DNA of 64,000 nt from Polaribacter sargassicola (GTDB taxonomy: Bacteria; Bacteroidota; Bacteroidia; Flavobacteriales; Flavobacteriaceae), in contig NZ_JAHDAU010000003.1 of the NCBI RefSeq assembly GCF_021991835.1, forward strand, positions 310,001 to 374,000, written 5' to 3'. Of the stretch, positions 1 through 7,670 are shown piece by piece. Made by a program: the position numbers and the translations under genes. The notes beneath the pieces were generated by a model that saw only the letters and a program-made list of their open reading frames with translations, had not been told where the DNA came from and searched no databases. Positions within the stretch are counted from its first letter, which is position 1, and every line of letters starts with the position of its first letter.

Positions 1-1
1 T

Positions 2-685
2 AACAATCCAAATCAAGAAATTAATGTTGTAATTTTAAAAAACAATAATTGGAATGAAAAAATAACAAACATACAACCTACATTTTTTAAGCAAAACCAA
101 TTATTATATACTTATACAAACAAAACTAATTTTTGGGGAGGAAATGAGTACACTTTTTTTGACACAAAATTAATCAGCAATAAGAGTTTAAACATTGCAA
201 AAATCATCAAAAAAGATATTTATCATCATTATATATATCCTTTTACCTACAATCCTTTTAAAGGTTACGTTTACAACCCAGATATAAATGGTCAATTTGT
301 AATTAGAACCATAGAAGCAGACGACTCTGCAACTGAAGCAGATTACGCTTCTATGCATTTTTCATTAATTACAGAAACACCTTTTGCAAACAAAAAAGTA
401 TACATTTACGGGGCTTTTAACGATTTTAATCTTACTGATGAAAACGAAATGCAATACGATGAAAATACAAGAACTTACACCGGAAACTTACTACTTAAAC
501 AAGGTTTTTACAACTATACTTACGTTACACTTGATAGCAATAAGAAAATAGATGCTAACGAAATAAATGGATCTTTTTATCAAACAGAAAATGAATATAC
601 TGTTATTGTTTATTACAAGCCTTTTGGTAGTTTTTACGAACGTGTAGTTGGCATTGGCACTGGTTATTTTAATCAAAATAAATAA
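2..685 (+). CDS. Type IX secretion system plug protein, DUF5103 family (5' end missing)
   Basis: The reading frame is open from the window edge (position 2) to the TAA at 683-685, so about 227 C-terminal residues are present and the start lies outside the window. The stretch FWGGNEYTFFDTK, the later YNPDINGQFVIRT and the C-terminal YGAFNDFNLTDENEM / YYKPFGSFYERVVGIGTGYFN fit the DUF5103 family, whose members include the plug that closes the T9SS outer-membrane translocon (family knowledge). The ATG at 353 is internal and is not the real start. The next gene begins 9 bases downstream on the same strand, so the two may be co-transcribed. The family call is from recognised motifs only; the N-terminal domain cannot be seen. 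Confidence 0.8.
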   Translation, partial: NNPNQEINVVILKNNNWNEKITNIQPTFFKQNQLLYTYTNKTNFWGGNEYTFFDTKLISNKSLNIAKIIKKDIYHHYIYPFTYNPFKGYVYNPDINGQFVIRTIEADDSATEADYASMHFSLITETPFANKKVYIYGAFNDFNLTDENEMQYDENTRTYTGNLLLKQGFYNYTYVTLDSNKKIDANEINGSFYQTENEYTVIVYYKPFGSFYERVVGIGTGYFNQNK

Positions 686-694
686 TTGTAGTTT

Positions 695-3121
695 ATGCAA
701 TCACTAAAAAACAAATTTACTTTTAAGGTTTTAATAGGTTATATTATACTTGGTTTTTTAGCTACAATTTCTGGTTTTTTAGTGCTTTCTGAAATAAAAA
801 CATTTACTCAAACACAAAAACAAGATATTTCTGACAGAAATATTATTGTAAAAACAGGAACTTTAATTGCTAATATTTACAAAAATGAAAGTTTAGCTAG
901 AGCTGCTCTTCAATTTAATTCTGAACAAAAATTTAATGAATATTTAAATGAAAATAAAAAATTAGTAACAAAAATAGATTCATTAAAACTTATTATTGCT
1001 AACAATTCTCAAGAATTTATTTTAGATAGCATTAAGTTAATTATTGACAAAAAACTAAAGAATATTATAGATCTAAAAAACTTAGGCAAGAACAATAATT
1101 CTGATGAATCTATAAACAATGCCCTAAGTAAACTAAGCTCTATAGACTCTCTTTTGGTTAAAATAACTATTAATGATTTTGTAAGTAATCCTTTACTTTT
1201 TGACAATGAAACTCGTGCTAAATTAGAAGATTTTGCACTGCAACTAAACCAATATATACCAAAAGATTCTATTAATAATATAGAGCAAAAAAAAATAGAT
1301 TCTTTGGTTTCTGTTTCTAGAGACATGCTAAAAAAAGCACAAAGTAAAAATATAAAACAACGGCTGTCTTTACAAAGAAAACAAAATGAATTGATAGAAA
1401 ACGATTTAACTATTTCTAGAAAACTTCATGAACTTTTAGGTAATTTAGAAAATGACATTATTCTCTACACAAGTAGCATGAATAAACAGCGAGAAGAAAC
1501 TTTAAACCAGAGTAGAAAAATTATTTTACTTGCAGCAGGAATCAGTTTTATCATCATAATTATTTTTTCGATTATTATTTTAAGCGATTATTGGAAAACA
1601 CAGAAATATCGTAATCAATTAGAAAAAGCCAACAAAAAAACCACATCACTTTTAAAAAGTAGAGAGCAATTAATCTCTATGGTAAGTCACGATTTAAGAA
1701 CACCTTTAAACACCATTTCTGGCTTTAGTGAATTATTACAAAAAACAACAAAAAATACAAAAGACAAAAATTACATAGATCATATTAGACAATCGTCTAG
1801 TTATATGGAACAATTGGTTGATGATCTTTTAGAGTTTTCTAAACTAGAAAATGGTCATATAAACATAGAATCTATTCCGTTTAATTTAGAAAACTGTATT
1901 AATGAAATTGTTTTAAATGCAAAAAGCATCATAAAAAACAAACCCATTAATTTTATTATCAATCACGATAAAACAATCAAAAACCTTGTTATTGGAGATC
2001 CTTTTAGAACAAAGCAAATTTTATCTAATTTAATTATTAACGCTTGTAAATTTACAAACGAAGGCAGCATTACCGTAACTAGTTTTTTAAATAAAAATAC
2101 AGATAAAAATTCTTTAGAAATTTCTGTAAGCGATACTGGTATTGGTATTAGTAAAGAACAAAAAGCCAAAATATTTAAAGCTTTTAATCAGGCTGATAAT
2201 AGCAAAAGCAACAATATTAAAGGTTTTGGTTTAGGATTAACCATTTCTAAAAAATTAGCAGAATTACTAAATGGTACTCTAAGTTTAGAAAGCGAACTAA
2301 ATGTAGGAAGCACTTTTACATTAAAAACACCAATTATTTTATCTGAAAAACCGATTGTAAAAACAGAAGAAACTAAAAAAATTCTTCCTGTTTTTAACTT
2401 AACAGCGATTGTTATAGATGATGATGATGCTATTAGACAACTTCTAGAAGATTTTTTAAAACAATTTAAGATTAAAACTTTCACTTTTGAAAACGCACAA
2501 GAAGCTATTAAAGAAATTGATAAAATAGCCTATAATTTTGTTTTAACAGATATTCAACTACCAAAAATGAATGGTATCCATTTTATGGAAGTTTTAAAAA
2601 AGACAAAATCATACAATTTACAACCAATATTTGCCATGACCGGACGTGCAAATATTTCTAAAGAGGAGTTGATAAAAAGTGGTTTTTCTGAAGTTTTAAT
2701 AAAACCATTTGATTCTAATAAACTTCAAAATATTTTATCTCGTTTTTTTAATGCTGATTCAGCAGATTCTAAATCAATCATTATCAAAAACAAAAAAAAC
2801 ACAAAAGGTTTTAGCATTAAAACTTTAAATTCTTTTTTAAATAACGATGTTTCTGCAATAGAAAAAACATTGCAAATTTTCTTAAAAGACACACTTGACA
2901 ATTATGATTTATTAAAAAAAGCAGAACAAAATAACGATGTTGTTTTACTTAACAAAACAAGTCATAAAATGCTTAGCATGTTTAAGCAATTAGAAGTTAA
3001 AGCCATTATACCTCACTTAGAGCTATTTGAAACCACAAACACTTTTGATAATGATGTTTTTATTGATTTTGAACATCATTTAAACGAATTTATAAAATCT
3101 TTAAAAAATTATCTTAGTTAA
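695..3121 (+). CDS. Hybrid sensor histidine kinase with receiver and Hpt domains
   Basis: An 808-residue membrane kinase. TM1 (about residues 11-32) and TM2 (276-298) flank a roughly 240-residue Lys/Asn-rich extracytoplasmic sensor that I cannot assign to a family. A short coiled linker leads to HisKA with the phosphoacceptor H332 in SHDLRTP, then HATPase_c with NLIINACKFT, DTGIGI (D480) and GFGLGL. A receiver domain follows (DDDD at 575-578, phospho-Asp D619 in TDIQLP, T649, K670). A C-terminal Hpt domain carries H757 in TSHKMLSM. This is a complete His-Asp-His phosphorelay in one chain; the final Asp acceptor should be a separate response regulator. The natural candidate is the sigma-54 activator that converges on this gene and overlaps its 3' end by 8 bases. 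That pairing is inference from position. Confidence 0.93.
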   Translation: MQSLKNKFTFKVLIGYIILGFLATISGFLVLSEIKTFTQTQKQDISDRNIIVKTGTLIANIYKNESLARAALQFNSEQKFNEYLNENKKLVTKIDSLKLIIANNSQEFILDSIKLIIDKKLKNIIDLKNLGKNNNSDESINNALSKLSSIDSLLVKITINDFVSNPLLFDNETRAKLEDFALQLNQYIPKDSINNIEQKKIDSLVSVSRDMLKKAQSKNIKQRLSLQRKQNELIENDLTISRKLHELLGNLENDIILYTSSMNKQREETLNQSRKIILLAAGISFIIIIIFSIIILSDYWKTQKYRNQLEKANKKTTSLLKSREQLISMVSHDLRTPLNTISGFSELLQKTTKNTKDKNYIDHIRQSSSYMEQLVDDLLEFSKLENGHINIESIPFNLENCINEIVLNAKSIIKNKPINFIINHDKTIKNLVIGDPFRTKQILSNLIINACKFTNEGSITVTSFLNKNTDKNSLEISVSDTGIGISKEQKAKIFKAFNQADNSKSNNIKGFGLGLTISKKLAELLNGTLSLESELNVGSTFTLKTPIILSEKPIVKTEETKKILPVFNLTAIVIDDDDAIRQLLEDFLKQFKIKTFTFENAQEAIKEIDKIAYNFVLTDIQLPKMNGIHFMEVLKKTKSYNLQPIFAMTGRANISKEELIKSGFSEVLIKPFDSNKLQNILSRFFNADSADSKSIIIKNKKNTKGFSIKTLNSFLNNDVSAIEKTLQIFLKDTLDNYDLLKKAEQNNDVVLLNKTSHKMLSMFKQLEVKAIIPHLELFETTNTFDNDVFIDFEHHLNEFIKSLKNYLS

Positions 3122-4460
3122 GATTGTATTCTTTCATTTTATTATAAAGTGTTTTTCTGGTGATGTTTAATAATTTTGCTGCTTTAGTTTTATTATTATC
3201 AACTTCTTCTAAAGCATTTATAATAAGTACTTTTTCGTTTTCTTTTGTTGAAAACTTATTGGATAACGTAGCGCTATTTTCTTTTACAGCAATCAATTCG
3301 CTAGGTAAAACATTAACATCAATAATTTCTGATTTTGTTAATAAAGTTGCCCTTTTTATTACGTTAGACAACTCTCTTAAATTACCTGGCCATTGATAGT
3401 TTTGAAAAATAGTTAATACACTTTTAGAAAAACCAACAACCGATTTGTTTAACTGCTGGTTAGATTTATTTAAAAAGAAATCTGCATATAAAATTAAGTC
3501 ATCATTTCTATCTTTTAAATTAGGTACTTTTATAGAAAACTCATTTAACCGATGATACAAATCTTCTCTAAAATCTCCTTTTTCTACCGCTAAAAGTAAA
3601 TCTTCATTTGTTGCGGTAATCAAACGAATATCAACATTAATTTCTTTACTACTACCAATTGGTTTTATTTTTCTTTCTTGTAAAGCTCTTAGTAATTGTA
3701 TTTGGTTTTCGTAAGTTAAATTACCAACTTCATCTAAAAACAATGTTCCTCCATTAGCAGATTCAAAATGACCAATTTTATCATCATTTGCGCCTGTAAA
3801 AGAACCTTTTTTATGACCAAAAAATTCGCTAGACGCAATTTCTCTAGGAATTGCACCACAATCTACAGGTATAAAAGGCTTGTCTTTTCTAGAACTTTTT
3901 AAGTGAATTGTTTTGGCAACTACTTCTTTTCCGGTACCGCTTTCTCCGGTAATAAGCACAGACATATCTGTAGGCGCAACCAAATCTATATATTCATAAA
4001 GAACTTTTGATGAACTACTAATTCCTTTTATAAAATCTGTGGATGGCTTATTAATTGTTTTTTCTTCTTTCTTTTTAGAAACTGAAGTACTATTATCAGA
4101 TTTTTCTTCTAAAGCATTACTTATAACTTCTAAAACCTCATCAGGATTAAAAGGTTTAGAAATATAATCAAAAGCACCTTGTTTCATTGCTTGCACAGCA
4201 GTAGATACTTCTGCATAACTAGTCATTAAAACAACCGGCACAGGATCTTTGCTTTTTTTTATCTGTTTTAACAAAGTAATTCCATCTCCGTCTGGCAAAC
4301 GTAAATCTGTAAAAACCAAATCGTATTTTTGGTTTTTTAATTGCTGTAACGCATTTTTTATATTATAACTTACCTCAACAACATATTTGTGTCGTTTAAG
4401 AAATTGCTTTAACATTTCTGAGAAAGCTACATCATCTTCTACTAATAAAATCCCTTTCAT
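3114..4460 (-). CDS. Sigma-54-dependent response regulator, NtrC family
   Basis: A 448-residue activator with the standard three-domain order. The receiver carries D9/D10, phospho-Asp D52 in FTDLRLPDGDG, T80 and K102. The AAA+ sigma-54 interaction domain has Walker A GESGTGKE (172-179), the sigma-54 contact loop as GSFTGA (219-224, a common variant of GAFTGA), Walker B GGTLFLDE and the R-finger region RLNEFSIKVP. The C-terminal Fis-type HTH is NKTKAAKLLNITRKTLYNKMKEY. It should remodel RpoN-holoenzyme closed complexes when phosphorylated. It lies tail-to-tail with the hybrid kinase and downstream of three PepSY-like genes read in the same direction, with its own -7 element at 4480-4487. The sigma-54-like site at 5742-5757 is a plausible target. 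The partner and target assignments are inferred. Confidence 0.93.
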   Translation of the reverse strand: MKGILLVEDDVAFSEMLKQFLKRHKYVVEVSYNIKNALQQLKNQKYDLVFTDLRLPDGDGITLLKQIKKSKDPVPVVLMTSYAEVSTAVQAMKQGAFDYISKPFNPDEVLEVISNALEEKSDNSTSVSKKKEEKTINKPSTDFIKGISSSSKVLYEYIDLVAPTDMSVLITGESGTGKEVVAKTIHLKSSRKDKPFIPVDCGAIPREIASSEFFGHKKGSFTGANDDKIGHFESANGGTLFLDEVGNLTYENQIQLLRALQERKIKPIGSSKEINVDIRLITATNEDLLLAVEKGDFREDLYHRLNEFSIKVPNLKDRNDDLILYADFFLNKSNQQLNKSVVGFSKSVLTIFQNYQWPGNLRELSNVIKRATLLTKSEIIDVNVLPSELIAVKENSATLSNKFSTKENEKVLIINALEEVDNNKTKAAKLLNITRKTLYNKMKEYNLN

Positions 4461-4479
4461 AAAGCTTATACGTTTCTTA

Positions 4480-4487
4480 CAAAAATA
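4480..4487 (-). promoter_or_regulatory. Bacteroidetes -7 element of the response regulator gene
   Basis: On the minus strand this reads TATTTTTG, a perfect TAnnTTTG match, placed 20 bases upstream of the ATG at 4460. I see no good -33 TTG. It suggests the regulator has its own vegetative promoter rather than depending on read-through from the PepSY-like genes. Confidence 0.45.
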
Positions 4488-4510
4488 TTAAGATAACATT
4501 GATTGTAACA

Positions 4511-4544
4511 AAAAAAAAGACATTTTAATTAAAAAACATCTTTT
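4511..4544 (-). terminator. Terminator downstream of the PepSY-like gene cluster
   Basis: Read on the minus strand, AAAAGATGTTTT pairs with AAAATGTCTTTT across a short loop and is followed by a run of Ts. The two central positions pair only as G-U wobbles in the minus-strand RNA and would be C-A mismatches in the plus-strand RNA, so the hairpin is directional. It would end transcripts from the 4586-5693 cluster before the response regulator gene. Confidence 0.5.
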
Positions 4545-4585
4545 CTTCTTTTTTTGAAATTTTGAAAAACTGAAACGGAAGACTT

Positions 4586-4933
4586 TTAAATCTTTAATCT
4601 TTCTACTTTTTCTTCAATTACCTCTTCTTCTTTTAACCACTTACCTTCTTTATCTGCAAAAACAACTTTTTCTTTTTCATCAACAATCATTGATATTTTA
4701 TATTGTTCGCTTGTATTTACATACGCTTTTGTTACTGTACCAGCTGCAAAATCTTTTAAAATAGCATCTGTAACAGCTGCTGGCAATTCTTTTAAATTAA
4801 TCTCTTTAAAATCATCATCAACAGAAAGTGTTGTAATTTTATTGATATTATTAAGGCTATTATTTTCTATAGCATAAACTGAAACTCCACTTGTTAAAAT
4901 TGCTACCGTTGCTGTTAAAATTAATTTTCTCAT
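4586..4933 (-). CDS. Secreted PepSY-like protein, copy 3 of a tandem family
   Basis: A 115-residue exported protein. It has an N-terminal signal peptide (MRKLILTATVAILTSGVSVYA) followed by one small domain with KELPAAVTDAILKDFAAGTVTKAYV, EQYKISMIVDEKEKVVFADKEGKWL and a charged tail. The helix-then-two-strand pattern ending in a D..G.WL motif fits the PepSY-like/DUF2874 fold of Bacteroidetes periplasmic proteins. It is a clear paralogue of the two genes upstream on the same strand, separated from the nearest by 51 bases. The three probably form one transcript. No enzymatic residues are visible; a sensing, inhibitory or chaperone role in the envelope is possible but unproven. Confidence 0.8.
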   Translation of the reverse strand: MRKLILTATVAILTSGVSVYAIENNSLNNINKITTLSVDDDFKEINLKELPAAVTDAILKDFAAGTVTKAYVNTSEQYKISMIVDEKEKVVFADKEGKWLKEEEVIEEKVERLKI

Positions 4934-4984
4934 GATATTGTTTTTTTTAATTACTTTTTTAAAAATTGTGTTTAAAATCTTGTT

Positions 4985-5314
4985 TTAAAGATCTTTCACT
5001 TTTCTTTTATTTAACCAATTTCCTTTTTCATCAGCATAAACAAAACTTTTAGTTTCATCATCAATCATAAATTTAATTTTATATTGATGTTGATCATTTA
5101 CAAAAGCTTTGGTTACAATTGCTGCTGCAAAATCTTCTAAAATTGAATCTACAACTGCATCTGGTAATTCTTTTAAAGCAATTTCTTTAAACTCACTATT
5201 GGTAACTACAGCAACAACCTTATTAAAGTTTTTGCTATACTTATTTTCTAATGAAGTTGCCGAAACTCCACTTGTTAAAATTGCTACTGTTATTGTTAAG
5301 ATTAATTTTTTCAT
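4985..5314 (-). CDS. Secreted PepSY-like protein, copy 2 of a tandem family
   Basis: A 109-residue protein with the same plan as its neighbours: signal peptide MKKLILTITVAILTSGVSA, then KEIALKELPDAVVDSILEDFAAAIVTKAFV, HQYKIKFMIDDETKSFVYADEKGNWL. The signal peptides of copies 2 and 3 are nearly identical (KLILT.TVAILTSGVS), which suggests recent duplication, while the mature domains have diverged more. It lies 52 bases downstream of copy 1 and 51 bases upstream of copy 3. The short regular gaps contain no terminator hairpin that I can see, consistent with an operon. The function is not known from sequence. Confidence 0.8.
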   Translation of the reverse strand: MKKLILTITVAILTSGVSATSLENKYSKNFNKVVAVVTNSEFKEIALKELPDAVVDSILEDFAAAIVTKAFVNDQHQYKIKFMIDDETKSFVYADEKGNWLNKRKVKDL

Positions 5315-5366
5315 GATTTATTTTTTTTCTTGTTAAAAATGAATTTGAAGATCTTTTGTTTGATAA

Positions 5367-5693
5367 TTACTCTATTGTACTTGTAATTATATCTTCTTTC
5401 TTCAACCAATTACCTTCTTTATCTGCATAAAGAATCTTTTCTGTTTCTTCTACTGTAATAGCAATTTTATACTGCTCACTTTCGTTTACATATACTTTGG
5501 TTACAGCTCCTTTAGGAAAATCTTTTAAAATTGCATTAGCAACTGATTCTGGCATTTCTTTAATTGTAATTTCTTTAAATTCTTCTTTTACAATTACAGA
5601 AGCAATTTCTTTAGGATTATTGTTTGATTGAGCAAATACCGAAACGCTGCTTGTTAATAGAACTACAGCCACTGTTAAAACTAATTTTTTCAT
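5367..5693 (-). CDS. Secreted PepSY-like protein, copy 1 of a tandem family
   Basis: A 108-residue exported protein and the promoter-proximal member of the triplet. It has a signal peptide ending around VFAQS, then KEITIKEMPESVANAILKDFPKGAVTKVYV and EQYKIAITVEETEKILYADKEGNWL. It keeps the more typical DFP of PepSY-like domains where copies 2 and 3 have DFA. Upstream, at 5742-5757, lies a sigma-54-like promoter on the same strand. With an NtrC-type activator at the end of the cluster, this gene and its two paralogues may be that regulator's targets (inference). Confidence 0.82.
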   Translation of the reverse strand: MKKLVLTVAVVLLTSSVSVFAQSNNNPKEIASVIVKEEFKEITIKEMPESVANAILKDFPKGAVTKVYVNESEQYKIAITVEETEKILYADKEGNWLKKEDIITSTIE

Positions 5694-6030
5694 TTTTTTG
5701 GGTTTTTATAAGATTAATTATTATTCTACGGTTAAATACATAGAAATAAACATGCCATCAAATAAAACCGATTAAAACAAAACAATTAAATAACTAAAAA
5801 TCAGAAATTTAAATTCAATTAAAATCTTTTTTTCAGCATTAAAAATTTTGAGTAAAAAAATGAGTAACTACAAATAAACCGGGTAAACTTTACACAAAAG
5901 AGATTTTATAACTTTAAATTACCTTATTAAAAGCAACAAATTTTTAGTCTTTTTTTTGTGCTATTTAAATTATAATAAATAGAAAAAAATCATTTGTAGT
6001 TTTTAAACAAAAAAACTACTTTTACTCGTA
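5694..6030. other. 337-base intergenic region between the PepSY-like cluster and apaG
   Basis: Divergent promoter region with very AT-rich sequence. It contains the sigma-54-like element at 5742-5757 for the leftward genes. Near the apaG start there is a short inverted repeat at about 5997-6020, GTAGTTTTT pairing with AAAAACTAC. I found no open reading frame and no tRNA-like structure here. Confidence 0.6.
5742..5757 (-). promoter_or_regulatory. Candidate sigma-54 promoter of the PepSY-like cluster
   Basis: On the minus strand the sequence is TGGCATGTTTATTTCT. Against the -24/-12 consensus TGGCAYGNNNNTTGCW it differs at a single fixed base (TTTC instead of TTGC), with correct spacing. It ends 48 bases upstream of the first PepSY-like ATG. 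The lost G belongs to the important -12 GC pair, so activity is uncertain. The nearby sigma-54 activator makes it worth testing. Confidence 0.35.
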
Positions 6031-6417
6031 ATGGTTTCTAAAATAACGAAAGGGATAAAAATTTCTGTTAAAACAAATTATAATGGTACAAACTATAGAA
6101 ACAATAGATTGTACCACACATACACTTATGTAATAACCATAGAAAACAAATCTTCTTACACAGTAAAACTAACTGATAGGTTTTGGGAAATTTATGACTC
6201 TTTAAATAAAACAGAAACTGTAAGCGGAGAAGGTGTTATTGGACAAACACCTATTTTAAAACCAAACGACACCTATGTATATAGCTCTGGTTGTTTTTTA
6301 GAATCTAACATGGGAGCTATGAAAGGGTTTTATACTATGATAAACTTAGATACTTACGAGCAATTTAAAGTAATAATACCAACTTTTCAACTAACAACCC
6401 TACTGTTATTAAATTAA
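6031..6417 (+). CDS. apaG: ApaG family protein
   Basis: A 128-residue single-domain protein of standard ApaG length. Diagnostic segments are YTYVITIENKSSYTVKLTDRFWEIYDS, the glycine-rich GEGVIGQTPILKPNDTYVYSSGC and GAMKGFYTMINLDTYEQFKVIIPTFQL. ApaG is a fibronectin-III-like beta-sandwich linked in proteobacteria to Co/Mg homeostasis and ApaH; its biochemical role is still unclear (family knowledge). The C-terminus ends ...LLLLN at the TAA at 6415-6417, close to the ending I expect for flavobacterial ApaG, so the gene appears complete. The coding sequence of the DUF3667 protein follows almost at once in another frame, suggesting translational coupling. Confidence 0.9.
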   Translation: MVSKITKGIKISVKTNYNGTNYRNNRLYHTYTYVITIENKSSYTVKLTDRFWEIYDSLNKTETVSGEGVIGQTPILKPNDTYVYSSGCFLESNMGAMKGFYTMINLDTYEQFKVIIPTFQLTTLLLLN

Positions 6418-6443
6418 AAAAATCTCAAAATAAAGCTACAATT

Positions 6444-7535
6444 ATAAAAGATCCCGCATGTTTAAACTGTGGACATCCTTTTACAGGCCACGAAAAATTT
6501 TGCCCAGAGTGTGGACAAGAAAACAAAGGAAGTAGAATAACCTTTTATAATTTTATTCAAGAAATTTTTAGCGGTCTGTTTAATTTTGATGCTAAGTTTT
6601 GGAAAACCATTATACCTCTTTTAACAAAACCAGGCAAAGTTTCTAGAAATTATATTGATGGTAAAAGGCAACGCTATACAAACCCTTTTAGATTCTATTT
6701 AACAATTTCAATTATTTTCTTTTTAATTCTCGGTCTTAATAAAACCTTAGATAAATTTAATGAGTTTAAAAACGGAAACATCAAAACAAATTCTAAAAAC
6801 TTAATAACTTTTGATGATAATGAAAACGCAAAAGATATTGATATAGATTCTTTAAGAACCACAATAAATAACGAATTAAAAAACACTTGGATTCCTATAG
6901 ATTCAATTAAAAGAAAACAAATTGTAGACAAAGCTATAGAAGATGCAAAAGACAGCACCAAAACTGTTAGTAAAAACAAAATAAATTTTAGCAATTTACA
7001 AATAGACAATTATATTAGTTTTCAAAAAGAACACCCTAATTTAGAAACAGATATTGCTTTAGATAGTTTAAACTCAGAAAAAACATTTTTTAATAGATTC
7101 TTGTACAGCAGAGCAAAAGTTTTAAATACTTTTATGGACCAACAAGACAGCCAAGAACAATTTATAAATCAAATGCTTTCTTATGGTTCTATCGCGCTTT
7201 TTATATTTTTACCTTTCTTTACTTTATTTCTAAAGCTACTTTATATTAGAAAAAAATACACGTACGTAGATCATTTAATTTTTGTTTTCCACACTCAAAC
7301 CGTGTTTTTCATGTTAATTTCTATTTATTTCTTGTTAGAAATTTTTAGAATAAATCCAAAATTTTGGATTTTTACAATCTTGTTTTTAATTTATCTTTTT
7401 TTAGGAATGAAAAATTTTTACAAACAAGGATATCTTAAAACATTTGTTAAATTTTGTTTCTTAAACACTACTTACTTCTTCATTTCTTGTATAGGAATAA
7501 CCATTGTAGGATTACTTTCTTTTGCATTATTCTAA
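6444..7535 (+). CDS. DUF3667 zinc-ribbon membrane protein lacking a canonical start codon
   Basis: A continuous frame runs from about 6369 to the TAA at 7533-7535. The protein begins with a zinc ribbon (CLNCG...CPECG, C-x2-C-x10-C-x2-C), then RITFYNFIQEIFSGLFNFDAKFWKTI, KPGKVSRNYIDGKRQRY and NPFRFYL. A TM helix, an acidic hydrophilic stretch and about four C-terminal TM helices follow. This order is typical of DUF3667 proteins, whose function is unknown. No ATG, GTG, TTG or CTG occurs in frame between 6369 and the zinc ribbon. The reported start is the ATA at 6444, where an Ile-Lys-Asp-Pro-Ala-Cys beginning would be a plausible Met-Lys-Asp start changed by one G-to-A transition. A TTG at 7101 exists but would discard the ribbon and first TM. 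ATT at 6408 or 6441 are alternatives. Confidence 0.65.
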   Translation: MKDPACLNCGHPFTGHEKFCPECGQENKGSRITFYNFIQEIFSGLFNFDAKFWKTIIPLLTKPGKVSRNYIDGKRQRYTNPFRFYLTISIIFFLILGLNKTLDKFNEFKNGNIKTNSKNLITFDDNENAKDIDIDSLRTTINNELKNTWIPIDSIKRKQIVDKAIEDAKDSTKTVSKNKINFSNLQIDNYISFQKEHPNLETDIALDSLNSEKTFFNRFLYSRAKVLNTFMDQQDSQEQFINQMLSYGSIALFIFLPFFTLFLKLLYIRKKYTYVDHLIFVFHTQTVFFMLISIYFLLEIFRINPKFWIFTILFLIYLFLGMKNFYKQGYLKTFVKFCFLNTTYFFISCIGITIVGLLSFALF

Positions 7536-7606
7536 TTTTTAAACCTGTTTTTTACATATAAATTTAAAAAAAATACCCTTGATTATAATTAATCTAATCG
7601 TTATAT

Positions 7607-7631
7607 TTGGTCAACCAAATTGGTTAACCAA
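7607..7631. promoter_or_regulatory. Two abutting palindromic operators upstream of the alginate lyase
   Basis: Two perfect 12-base palindromes, TTGGTCAACCAA (7607-7618) and TTGGTTAACCAA (7620-7631), are separated by one base, with centres 13 bases apart. The TGGTNNACCA core is the site type bound by FadR-subfamily GntR regulators (family knowledge). They lie 40 bases upstream of the lyase ATG at 7671. No GntR gene is in the window, so the regulator would act in trans. Confidence 0.6.
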
Positions 7632-7670
7632 ATTATTTTTATTAATCATATCAAAAAATTAACTAATAAC

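Noticed and set aside
650..670. TGGCAC in the plug protein gene resembling a sigma-54 -24 element
   Set aside because: No -12 TTGC at the right distance, and it lies in coding sequence.
6388..6424. Programmed -1 frameshift joining ApaG to the DUF3667 protein
   Set aside because: No slippery heptamer is in the right frame, and ApaG ends with a normal C-terminus; kept only as a minor alternative.
7571..7580. AAATACCCTT upstream of the lyase as a reverse GGGTATT motif
   Set aside because: It lacks the CCC half and a -7 element at the spacing seen at the two other sites.
7620..7670. TTG start of the alginate lyase at 7620
   Set aside because: It begins inside the operator palindromes and adds 17 residues before a perfect signal peptide; ATG 7671 fits better.
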